Notes under the pieces: model-generated | What the model saw: the letters and a program-made list of their open reading frames with translations, nothing else | Told to the model about the DNA's origin: nothing | Database searches by the model: none | Origin: Sthenelais limicola | Taxonomy: Eukaryota > Annelida > Polychaeta > Phyllodocida > Sigalionidae | NCBI GenBank assembly: GCA_942159475.1 | Contig: OW804097.1 | Location: forward strand, 9,798,202 to 9,862,201 | Length of the DNA: 64,000 nt | Reading direction: 5' to 3' | Made by a program: the position numbers and the translations under genes | In this document: piece by piece, positions 22,096 to 30,850 of the stretch | Numbering within the stretch: the stretch's first letter is position 1 | How the letters are laid out: every line of letters begins with the position of its first letter

Positions 22096-22530
22096 ATCTA
22101 CCAGCTAGCCCCACCAATACAACTGTATTGCAGTGCTGTTGTTTTCCATTGTTATTAATTAAGCTTTTAGTAGAACCTGCGATAGCCTATCCCTTGCCAG
22201 GGGAGAGGGGCTGTCTCAGACAATTTCTAAAGTGAGATTTTGAATTATTCAGAATGCGGGATTAATTAAATAGATAGTTAGGTAGAGAAACATCTTAAAT
22301 TTTCTTCTGTAATGTTGGGAGTTATTTAGAGTTTAACTTAAGCCTAGCTATGGATGCCAGATTTCTAAGAACAAAAGTAGGCAAGTCGTGTAAAGTCTAA
22401 GTAAAGCTGATAGAAGTCAGACATGAAATCACTCTAGGCTCAGGTTACAGGTGTTTATTCTTTGACGCTCTGCAACAGCATGATTGTGACCGTTGCCGCC
22501 ACGGTCTCATAGTTATACAATCCAGTAAAA

Positions 22531-22765
22531 GGGTCAGATTTTCAGAAAATGTACAATTGGCAGTTGTACACATTGAGTAAATTCTGCTAAATTAGGCTGC
22601 AATTTGGTCAATACTAGGTAAATTCGGGTATATTTGGCATTGCATTGATTCTAGCAATCTGTTTGGTTAGGTTGGACTGTATTTTGAACTTTATTTTCGT
22701 CTGAAATTTGAGTTATTTGAGAAGATTGGTGAAGGTGAAATGTACATTTTCTGAAAATCTGACCC
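22531..22765 (-). mobile_element. MITE-1 copy 6 (full length)
   Basis: GGGTCAGATTTTCAG ... GAAAATCTGACCC, about 235 bp. The interior reads in the opposite orientation to copies 1-2. The flanking 4-mers no longer match. Confidence 0.85.
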
Positions 22766-22960
22766 ATAAACTAGTATACCTGCACATGCACAGTCAACTA
22801 CCTCAGTCAGCCATTTAAACTGGTCATATTATATATTATATATTAAATTTTTATTCAGTTTACATGTACAATAATGTTATGCATTCCTAAATAGGTCTGA
22901 GCCTTCTACAAATAGGTCTTCCAGGTAGTCCTTAAAATTATAACATGAGACAATAATAGG

Positions 22961-23055
22961 TACACTCTATACTCGACCTGCTGGCAGTAAACATCAAAGC
23001 TCGCTATGGTTAACCCTATGCAGTGCTGCTGCCAACAGGACGAGTATAGAGTGTA
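22961..23055. repeat. 95-bp foldback
   Basis: TACACTCTATACTCG at the left and CGAGTATAGAGTGTA at the right are perfect inverted arms; an inner pair CTGGCAG/CTGCCAA extends the fold. Confidence 0.65.
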
Positions 23056-23071
23056 GAAATAAATAAATAAA

Positions 23072-23271
23072 TACTGTAAACGTATACATGTATTTATTTT
23101 CGCACACTAAGTACTTTGACACCTTTTCGTGCGGATTAAAGTTCGCGCAGCAAGGAAGTCTCACACCTTGTTAATTGAATAATTATACCTTGCGCGCCGG
23201 ATTTATTTTCGTGCACAAGGGTGGGTGTGCAAAAAAATAAATACTGCGCGAACATTAATACAGTTACAGTA
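23072..23271. mobile_element. MITE-like, TACTGTAA ... TTACAGTA
   Basis: Inverted ends TACTGTAAACG and TAATACAGTTACAGTA, with TTTATTTTCG / CGCGAACATTAAT blocks inside each end. Confidence 0.6.
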
Positions 23272-23514
23272 AATAAATAATGATAATCACAAATGCAACT
23301 TCCTATGGTTGATTACTCAGAAAAAACATTGGTATTTTTAAAAGACAGCTATGGCTATATGTGTATAGAGTCTGTATGTCCTTGGTTTGTTCAGCCATTT
23401 AGTGTTTGTTTTCTTCATCTGTCTTATAATATTCTATGTGTAGTATGCTACTCATGACAGTAGTATAATAAACTGTATAATGTAATTTTAGATAATAAAC
23501 TATAAATGAACAAT

Positions 23515-25704
23515 TTAAAATTTGAGTGTATATGGAGTGTGAATGTCCTCAAGTGCCCCACTCTGTATTGCAGATTGTGCTTCCTCATAGTGAAACACAG
23601 TATGTGTTTTCATGTGTCTTTGTATGGCGCTACCACTATTTGCCCTATAGTCACACATGGTACACTTAAAAGGCTTTTCCCTTGTGTGTGTTTTCATGTG
23701 TCTCCTCAGGTTTCCAGACTCTGTTGCCATATAGTCACACAGAGTACATTTATGAGGCCTTTCTCCAGTATGTGTTTTCATGTGTCTTCTCAGGGTACCG
23801 CGATCTGCTGCCATATAGTCGCACTGAGTACATTTATGAGGCCTTTCTCCAGTATGTGTTTTCATATGTCTCTTTATGAGAATAGACAGTGCTGCCCTAT
23901 AGTCACACTCAGTACATTTATGAGGCTTTTCACCAGTATGTGATTTCATGTGTCTCCTCAGGGTACTGGCCACACTGGCCCTATAATTACATAAACTACA
24001 TTTGTATGGCCTCTCTCCACTATGTGTTCTCATGTGAGCCTTCAGGGTTGCAGCAAGTGCTGTCCTATGGTCACACAGAGTACATTTAAAAGGCCGTTCT
24101 CCAGTATGTGTTCTCATGTGATTCCGGAGGTGTCCAGATGCTGTAGTCCTAAAGTCACACTCAGTACATTTATAAGGTTTTTCTCCAGTATGTGTTTTCA
24201 TGTGTCTCCTCACAGCTCCAGGCCAAGCTGCCCTATAGTCACACTCAGTACATTTATGAGGCTTTTCTCCAGTGTGTGACCTCATGTGTCGCTTCAGGTT
24301 TTCAACCCTTGTATACCCTTGTCCACACACCGTGCATACATGAGGCCTTTCCCCAGAATGTGTTGTCATATGTAATTTCAAGTGTGAAGACTGTGTTGTC
24401 CCATAGTCACACTGAGTACATTTATAAGGCTTTTCTGGGTTATGTTTCATCATGTGTTTCCTTAGGACTCCTGCCTGTGTTGCCCTATAGTCACATACAG
24501 TACATTTATATGGCTTTTCTTTAGTGTGTGTTCTCATATGATCCTTCAGGAGTCCAGATGTTGTTGTCCTATAGCCACACACAGTACATTTATGAGGTTT
24601 TTCTCCGGTATGTGTCATCATGTGTCTCTTGAGGGCTCCAGCCTGTACTGCCCTATAGTCACACACAGTACATTTATATGGCTTTTCTCCAGTATGTATT
24701 CTTACGTGTATCCTCAGGGCTCCAGCCTCTGCTGCTGTAAAGTCGCACATGATACATGCATAAGGCTTGTGTCCAGTATGTGTTCTCATATGGCTTCTCA
24801 GGGGTCCAGCATTGGCTGCCCTATAGTCACACACAGTACATTTATAAGCCAGTTCTCTTGAATGGATTTTCATGTGATTTCTCACTTCAGAAGACTGCGG
24901 TGCCCTACTGTCATATAAATTACATTCCTGTTTCCCTTTGTCCCGGTGTAAAACTAAATGTTCATCTAAACTACTGCTTTCTGTAAACCCTTGAACACAC
25001 ACACTACACTTGTGTAGTTTCTCCCTTGTGTGAGCCACATTGTGATGTATTCTGGATTCTACAGTATGTGTTCTCATGTGTCTACTCAGGTGGTCTTTTG
25101 TTGCCCTATAGTCACACACAGTACATTTATATTCCCTCTCAGCATGGTGCATTAGCAAATGTTCATCTAAACTACTACTCTCTGTAAATCCTTCAACACA
25201 CACACTACACTCCTGTAGTTGTTCTCCTGTATGAGTCACATTGTGATGCATAATATGAAGTCTGACATCAGTAGGTACACAAGTCATGCTTGTAGGCTTT
25301 GCCAGCTGTCCTGTCTCCATGAGTATAGTAGGTACACAAGTCATGCTTGTAGCCTTTGCCAGCTGTCCTGTCTCCATGAGTATTGTATGTGCCTTTGCCA
25401 GCTGTCCTGTCTCCATAAGTACAGTAGGTTCACAAGTCATGCTTGTAGCCTTTGCCCGCTGTCCTGTCTCCATGAGTACAGTAGGTACACAAGTCATGCT
25501 TGTAGCCTTTGCCCGCTGTCCTGTCTCCATGAGTATTGTATGTGCCTTTGCCAGCTGTCCTGTCTCCATGAGTACAGTAGGTACACAAGTCATGCTTGTA
25601 GCCTTTGCCAGCTGTCCTGTCTCCATGAGTACAGTAGGTACACAAGTCATGCTTGTAGCCTTTGCCCGCTGTCCTGTCTCCATGAGTACAGTATGTGCCA
25701 CCAT
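23515..25704 (-). CDS. C2H2 zinc-finger protein, 18 fingers (paralogue 4)
   Basis: 729 residues, the longest and most diverged family member. Its N-terminus has eight METGQ repeat units (residues about 5-145). Three spaced fingers follow, then a nearly intact finger (CNLYDSRAPQSSEVRNHMKIH) that lacks only its second Cys. Fifteen tandem fingers come next, followed by a 28-residue tail. The same decayed finger is more eroded in the other three paralogues, so paralogue 4 keeps the more ancestral form. Fingers 15-18 (helices ALSILIKR, ADRGTLRR, TESGNLRR, SGSAIQRH) have no one-to-one partner in the others. Probably a nuclear DNA-binding regulator; no effector domain is visible. The start is supported by the shared leader. 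Confidence 0.88.
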   Translation of the reverse strand: MVAHTVLMETGQRAKATSMTCVPTVLMETGQLAKATSMTCVPTVLMETGQLAKAHTILMETGQRAKATSMTCVPTVLMETGQRAKATSMTCEPTVLMETGQLAKAHTILMETGQLAKATSMTCVPTILMETGQLAKPTSMTCVPTDVRLHIMHHNVTHTGEQLQECSVCVEGFTESSSLDEHLLMHHAEREYKCTVCDYRATKDHLSRHMRTHTVESRIHHNVAHTREKLHKCSVCVQGFTESSSLDEHLVLHRDKGKQECNLYDSRAPQSSEVRNHMKIHSRELAYKCTVCDYRAANAGPLRSHMRTHTGHKPYACIMCDFTAAEAGALRIHVRIHTGEKPYKCTVCDYRAVQAGALKRHMMTHTGEKPHKCTVCGYRTTTSGLLKDHMRTHTKEKPYKCTVCDYRATQAGVLRKHMMKHNPEKPYKCTQCDYGTTQSSHLKLHMTTHSGERPHVCTVCGQGYTRVENLKRHMRSHTGEKPHKCTECDYRAAWPGAVRRHMKTHTGEKPYKCTECDFRTTASGHLRNHMRTHTGERPFKCTLCDHRTALAATLKAHMRTHSGERPYKCSLCNYRASVASTLRRHMKSHTGEKPHKCTECDYRAALSILIKRHMKTHTGERPHKCTQCDYMAADRGTLRRHMKTHTGERPHKCTLCDYMATESGNLRRHMKTHTREKPFKCTMCDYRANSGSAIQRHMKTHTVFHYEEAQSAIQSGALEDIHTPYTLKF
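25270..25704 (-). repeat. Coding minisatellite at N-terminus of paralogue 4
   Basis: Eight METGQ units in a mixture of 57-bp and 39-bp types. Point variants such as L to R after METGQ and V to E in CVPT show that units have been shuffled or converted. Confidence 0.85.
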
Positions 25705-25769
25705 CCAAGATTCTAATCTGTAAAGTTGTGCCCGAACACAAGCCCAATCACACTCCTACATCTGATACC
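25705..25769 (-). promoter_or_regulatory. 5' leader with splice acceptor and start-stop uORF
   Basis: Exon start at 25769 after TTTGCAG; ATG-TAG at 25756-25761. It has about 10 extra bases (near 25733-25747) compared with the other leaders. Confidence 0.6.
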
Positions 25770-26689
25770 CTGCAAATATATATAGAGTTGATTAGTTTAC
25801 AGTTAAAAGCACATGACAACAACACATGACAACAGCACAGAACAACAGAAAGCAGGGTCCGCCAAATCGGGTGCCCGGGCGCCAGGGACAACCATATTTT
25901 TAGTCTGGGCATCAAAGTAAATGCTCAGTTGCCCGGCGGGCAACTGGCCCAAACCTAACTCATTTATTTCCATTTTGACCCAATGATATCAACCTAGACA
26001 CTCATCCCTTCTATCAGTAATATTTTCGAACACCTTTGCACAATATTTAAAATGAATTCAGGGTCTGGAAAGTGGGCAATTTGGTCGAAGATCCTGCAAA
26101 ATTAATATGGGCCTAGAATCCTGTTTAAATGTTCGAAGATTCTCTGTTTCTTCCTTTACACTTTCCCCTGATGCCCTCTCAGACCTTCACTGAAGGAAAA
26201 GTTGAAAAAGGGTGACTGATCAGGGCTGGGGAAAAAAATATCTTGCATATCTTTTTGGTGTTAGAGGGTGCAGTAAAAAGTTAATATCAATGTTGATTTT
26301 GGGAGTTCGAAGCTATGAATGGAAACATAGGTGGAGGTGATATGAGGCGATATACATATTAATACAGACTGTACTGTGTAATTAAAGGTTGGGGTTACTT
26401 CACGTTTTAATTAATTATAAATCAGAGTCCTTTTAAGTTAATGGTTAAAGATATTTTCAATAATGTCTTCATTGATTTAGAGAGTTCAGAGCTGTCATTG
26501 TAACATTACTATTCTTCTTCTATTTCAAATTAATTTGTCATTCATTGATTTGCCTCTAGATTTTAACCAAGAATGTACTGGACAACCATATTTTGTTGCC
26601 GGGCAACCACTTTTGAAATCCCGGTTGCCCGACGGGCAACCACATTTCTGAGGGATTTGGCGTCCCCTGAGAAAGGTTTCAAAATCTTT
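25770..26689. other. Intergenic with GGGCAAC-type repeats
   Basis: No gene. Two fragments of the GCCCGG(C/A)GGGCAAC repeat lie at about 25870-25960 and 26575-26650. Confidence 0.4.
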
Positions 26690-26930
26690 ACATGTAAAAG
26701 AGGTAGGAAAAGACTAGGTCGTGGGAGGGGTCATCTTTTTTTTGCACTGACTCAGAACTACAATGATGTAGGTGGGTGGCATTCATGAAATTTCGCACAA
26801 AGTTTCAAGGGAGGGGGGGGGGGGGGGTGAAAGAAATTCTGCACAAGACTAATAAAGGAGAGGGGGTGGGGTCATACAATTTTGCACAAGAATCTTTCAC
26901 AAATTCTCCACTAGTAGGCCCCCCCCCCAA
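26690..26930. repeat. G-rich interspersed repeat, copy 2
   Basis: Shares ACAATGATGTAGG, CATACAATTTTGCACA and TTCACAAATTCTCCA with the copy at 17341-17760. It ends just left of the Ngaro element. Confidence 0.55.
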
Positions 26931-26948
26931 CAGTTAGGCCTATCAATT

Positions 26949-27112
26949 GGGGAGGAATTATTTAAACTAAATAATTCCCCGTCATTAAACGAAAGTAAAG
27001 TATTGAGACCTGAACCCGGAAGTACAACACCCTGGTGGGACTTCCGCTTCCGCCTCCAGGCTCTCGGCCACTTCTCCATCTCCTCCAGGCGTGAGCGCAC
27101 GTATTTGAAAAC
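26949..27112 (+). repeat. Ngaro A1 repeat
   Basis: Left terminal repeat, equal to A2. It opens with GGGGAGGAATTATTT. Confidence 0.9.
26954..26978. other. Perfect 11-bp inverted repeat in A1 (candidate YR site)
   Basis: GGAATTATTTA, 3-bp spacer AAC, TAAATAATTCC. It sits 5 bp from the element's left end and again at the B1/A2 junction. Tyrosine recombinases act on inverted arms around a short spacer, so this is a candidate binding and crossover site; that role is inference. Confidence 0.6.
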
Positions 27113-27131
27113 TGACCAGGCCCATCAAGTG

Positions 27132-28571
27132 ATGGCTGGTGACATGACCAGGAACAGGACCGGTCAAAGAGTAAACTACCGCAAGTTGGCGGACGTAGAG
27201 GAGGAACTGCAAACTCCAGTCAAAGTTAAGCCTAATAAGAAACAGTCCAAGAAGAAAGTAACTATCGAGGACATGGAGGAAGACAACGAGAACCACGAGG
27301 GTCCACTTGACCACGAGGGTGACCACGAGGGTGATCATGGCCACGAGGGCCAAGAAAGACATGAGGGCCTGCTGCCCCACGAGGAAAAGCCGACTCCGCG
27401 AAAGGCGAAACAGGCTTCCTCAAAACAGAAAGAAAGGAATACTACCACAAAAGTCGTCGACAAGTTTTGTGACACCATCCTGGAGATGTCCAGAGTCCAG
27501 TCAACCCCGAGCACCCACCACACTAGGGAGACTGCTTCCTCCAGGCCGCGTGAACCTAAGCGCCCTCGCCGCCCAACCAAACCCAAGCGAAAACGGGCAC
27601 GCTATTCATCTTCCGAGTCCGATGATGACACATACAGTGACACCAGGTCACAATCGAGCTATACATCCTCCAGTGCCCCATCCCCTCCTACCAAGAAAAG
27701 GAAAAGGAGGAAAAAGCACAAAAAGAACAGGAAGACACTCGCAGAGATGAGACACCCATTCCGTAACTACTCCACTGATTCATCGTCCTCATCCGAGGAC
27801 AGTGAAGTCCTTCCATCCCCAAGACACATCAAACGGGCACATAAACACCAGCGCTTGACCACCAGGGCCCTGGAGAGGCAGTACAGTGGGCGATCAAAAA
27901 CAAAAGGTAAAAAAGCAATGATTCACACACCAGAAAATTCACTACCCCATGATCTTGCCACCCGCCTCAGAGACGAGAAGCGGGACATAACCATAAACGA
28001 ATACTACTGTGGCTTTGCGGCCATGTGTGCTATGAAGGCCCTCGAAGCTTCTACCCTACAGTGTATGCTAAAACACCTATCAGAGCTGGGGGAGGACGTG
28101 GCTGTGCATAGCTGGACGGGACCCCTCCTCTGGTCTCAAACGGTAGTGGATAATGTTCTAGACCACAAAATGAAATGGAGAGACCTACAGTCAATTCAAC
28201 AGCTCAGGGCTAAGATCAGCTGGAATCATCGCCCATCGTCCCTGATCAAACCAAAGGAGAAGAAAGGTGCAATCTCAGTCCCCTGCCCCTTCTATAACTC
28301 AGAGGAGTGCTCGCTATCTGACAGCCACACCGAGGGAGCCATCTCTCTTCTCCACTGTTGTGGATACTGCTATTACAACACTCGTCATAAGCAGTTCTTC
28401 CACACTGCCAAAAGCTGCAATAATAGGAGGACCAACACCAACAGAGAGTCCTCAGGAGCACAGAACAACGACCGCTACGGTAAAGGCAAACGTGACTGGC
28501 AGAGTAACTACAAACCCCAGGGTACGTCGACTCCGTCAGGCGCTGGAGGCAACCGCTCCCCAAAAAACTAG
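27132..28571 (+). CDS. Ngaro gag-like protein
   Basis: 479 residues from the first ATG after the A1 repeat; the frame is open further upstream, but only with non-ATG codons inside A1. The first half is highly charged, with acidic HEG repeats (about residues 50-80) and Lys/Arg-rich and Ser-rich blocks that include a nuclear-localisation-like KKRKRRKKHKKNRK. The second half (from about residue 270) is a more ordered domain (EYYCGFAAMCAMKAL...). Residues about 385-429 form a Cys/His-rich zinc-binding region (CPFYNSEEC ... HCCGYC ... HTAKSC) like the zinc motifs of DIRS-order gag proteins. It presumably binds element RNA and forms the particle core. It ends at a TAG placed directly behind a slippery heptamer. 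Confidence 0.85.
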   Translation: MAGDMTRNRTGQRVNYRKLADVEEELQTPVKVKPNKKQSKKKVTIEDMEEDNENHEGPLDHEGDHEGDHGHEGQERHEGLLPHEEKPTPRKAKQASSKQKERNTTTKVVDKFCDTILEMSRVQSTPSTHHTRETASSRPREPKRPRRPTKPKRKRARYSSSESDDDTYSDTRSQSSYTSSSAPSPPTKKRKRRKKHKKNRKTLAEMRHPFRNYSTDSSSSSEDSEVLPSPRHIKRAHKHQRLTTRALERQYSGRSKTKGKKAMIHTPENSLPHDLATRLRDEKRDITINEYYCGFAAMCAMKALEASTLQCMLKHLSELGEDVAVHSWTGPLLWSQTVVDNVLDHKMKWRDLQSIQQLRAKISWNHRPSSLIKPKEKKGAISVPCPFYNSEECSLSDSHTEGAISLLHCCGYCYYNTRHKQFFHTAKSCNNRRTNTNRESSGAQNNDRYGKGKRDWQSNYKPQGTSTPSGAGGNRSPKN

Positions 28572-28595
28572 CTCCACTGACCGGCCCACGGTCAG
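28562..28595 (+). promoter_or_regulatory. Predicted -1 ribosomal frameshift signal, gag/pol
   Basis: The last gag codons read CCA AAA AAC TAG, giving the canonical heptamer A AAA AAC (28562-28568) in the correct frame immediately before the stop. Eight nt further, CTGACCG (28577-28583), loop GCCCA and CGGTCAG (28589-28595) form a perfect 7-bp GC-rich hairpin. A -1 slip leads into the pol frame, which is open from 28508. Heptamer, frame, stop and spacing all match known retroviral sites. Confidence 0.8.
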
Positions 28596-30850
28596 ACCAA
28601 AAACGTGAGTCCAATAGCCCTTCTACAATAGCCTTTATTCCCAACTACAATGCCAAACATACCTGCATCGCTTCTCGCATAAACCAACGTGCCAATACAC
28701 ACACAACCGGAAGTGTCTGCCATGCTGCCACACTACCGGAAGTAAACAAGCAAAATGGCTGCACCACTTCCGCCCAACTGGAAAGTGCAGTCGTGTACAA
28801 CAACAACAGTGCTAAGCTAGCCCCGATACAACACCAGGAGATACCAAAAACAACCCCAGTGTCTATTAACAACTGTTCTAGTGTAAACCCAGTGTTGATT
28901 CCCCCGATCAATGCCAAAGTGTCGATTCCAGGAGGAATTACCTCGACTCGGGCCCCACTCTCACCGATTGTCGCTCACTCAGTCACCAACGAGCTAGCAA
29001 CACAACACGAACAGTCGGAGCAACCTAACGAGATCCAAGCATTCGAAATCGATCTACTCACAGCTGAAGGTAAATCGATAATTGACTCACTATCCAGTAT
29101 AAACAGCCAAGTCTCGCCAGAGACCCCACCGCCGAACTATAACTTTGATAACTATTCCAAATGGCCATTCCCTTCACTATCGCTACCGCCAAGCATGGCC
29201 ACCATCTACGAGGCAGTGAGGGGGGAAGGCCTTCCCAACTGGAGAGGAGCAAAAGTCATTCTACCCTCCAATATGGTCATCTCAGAGTGGCAAAAAGTGG
29301 CTACGGGACACGAAGATGATCCAACAATCTTTAACGGAATATTATATGGCTTCCCACTACAATACATGGGCGGCCCCCCGCCACCCCAAGCCTCCAAGGC
29401 AAACCACCCCTCTGCTATAGCATATCCATCGGCTATCAATGATTATCTTCAGAAGGAGTGTTCACTCGGAGCTATGGCAGGCCCGTTCACCAGCATACCA
29501 TTTGTCCCGTGGTGCCACCATAGCCCCCTCATGACACGTCCCAAGTCGGACCCAGCAAGTCGCCGAATCATCGTTGATCTCTCCTTCCCGGACGGGGGGA
29601 TAAACAAATGGGTTCCGAAAAACTACTATAACAGACAGCCGGCCGTCCACAATCTACCAACGGTCACAATGGCTACACAGCTCATCAACAGCCTAGGGAG
29701 GTCGGGGGTCATCATGGCGGTCCTCGACCTCTCAAGAGCCTACAGACACTTCAATATCTGCCCACTAGACTGGCCACTACTAGCCATATCACACGAAGGC
29801 AACACATATGTTGACAGAGCTCTACCGTTCGGCGCACGCCTGTCAGCATATATCATGCAAATGGTCGCGTCATTTATTGTGAGAGCCCTTGCCTCACAGG
29901 GAGTAGTGTCATTAATGTACTTAGACGATATAATACTGCTGACCCCCGACGCAACCACGATGACTCGCAACTTCGACATAGCTAGGTCCCTCCTAACATC
30001 CCTGGGTCTTAAAATTGCCGAAGAAAAGACCCAGAAACCCTCCACGTGTGTACAGTGGCTGGGCATTGTGCTGGATACCAACTCAAACACAATGTCGATC
30101 CCGACCAATAAACTGGCCGAAATAAAACACTGTTTGGCGCAGGCGGCCAGTCGCAAGGTCGTGACAACTAAATATATGCAGAGCATAATAGGTAAAATAG
30201 CTCACCTGGCTAAAGCTGTGGCACCAGCCACACTCTTCATGCAGAGACTCCTTACAGCATTAAGGGAAGCGAAGGGAGGCTCAATCTTCATATCAAACGC
30301 CATCAAAGCTGACCTAGCATGGTTCAACCGTTTTACACCAGCCTATAATGGAGTCTCCATCATACCATCGACCGTAGTCACAACAACAATATGGGCCGAC
30401 GCGTGCCTCACAGGTGGGGGTGCGACTAACGGCACAGAGTACTTCTCATACCAGTTCTCGAGGCTGGAGACAACAAACAGAAACATCAACCACCTCGAGG
30501 CCCTGAACTGCCTAGCTGCAGCTAGAACACTAACATCTTCAGCTGACAGAGGAAAGGTTGTCCGCATATGCTGCGATAACCAGGCCTCAGTGGAGGCATA
30601 CAAGGGTGGTAAACCGAGAGACCAAACCCTAGCCGCATGTGCTAGAGCCTTCTGGTTCCTAGCGGCAGAAAGTGAAATAACTTTCAAGTTCGCCCACATA
30701 CCGGGGGAACTAATGGAGCTCCCTGATGCCCTATCAAGGCTCCATACCGCACCAAAATATAAACAAATAGCAGATAAAATAATTACACAACTCCATCTGA
30801 AGCCTACCAAATGTGAAACAAGTGCCTTTAACATCTCTCATTTCTTCTAG
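28568..30850 (+). CDS. Ngaro pol: reverse transcriptase and RNase H
   Basis: Open in the -1 frame relative to gag. The frame runs from 28508 and would be entered at 28568 after frameshifting; there is no ATG before about 29194, so independent initiation would remove the N-terminal 200 codons. The RT domain spans about 29500-30150, with VLDLSRAYRHF (motif A), LPFGARLSAYIMQ (motif B) and the YLDD catalytic box at 29918-29929. RNase H follows with its four acidic residues: Asp of WADA (30398), Glu of HLEAL (30497), Asp of CDNQ (30575) and Asp of PDALSR (30725). Together they copy the element RNA into DNA. The first 200 residues are Ser/Thr/Pro-rich and unassigned. No frame damage. Confidence 0.9.
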   Translation, partial: LAPLTGPRSDQKRESNSPSTIAFIPNYNAKHTCIASRINQRANTHTTGSVCHAATLPEVNKQNGCTTSAQLESAVVYNNNSAKLAPIQHQEIPKTTPVSINNCSSVNPVLIPPINAKVSIPGGITSTRAPLSPIVAHSVTNELATQHEQSEQPNEIQAFEIDLLTAEGKSIIDSLSSINSQVSPETPPPNYNFDNYSKWPFPSLSLPPSMATIYEAVRGEGLPNWRGAKVILPSNMVISEWQKVATGHEDDPTIFNGILYGFPLQYMGGPPPPQASKANHPSAIAYPSAINDYLQKECSLGAMAGPFTSIPFVPWCHHSPLMTRPKSDPASRRIIVDLSFPDGGINKWVPKNYYNRQPAVHNLPTVTMATQLINSLGRSGVIMAVLDLSRAYRHFNICPLDWPLLAISHEGNTYVDRALPFGARLSAYIMQMVASFIVRALASQGVVSLMYLDDIILLTPDATTMTRNFDIARSLLTSLGLKIAEEKTQKPSTCVQWLGIVLDTNSNTMSIPTNKLAEIKHCLAQAASRKVVTTKYMQSIIGKIAHLAKAVAPATLFMQRLLTALREAKGGSIFISNAIKADLAWFNRFTPAYNGVSIIPSTVVTTTIWADACLTGGGATNGTEYFSYQFSRLETTNRNINHLEALNCLAAARTLTSSADRGKVVRICCDNQASVEAYKGGKPRDQTLAACARAFWFLAAESEITFKFAHIPGELMELPDALSRLHTAPKYKQIADKIITQLHLKPTKCETSAFNISHFF

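Noticed and set aside
27307..28644. Additional open frames overlapping Ngaro gag on both strands
   Set aside because: Shadow frames; only the frame with the gag zinc motif and frameshift site is supported.
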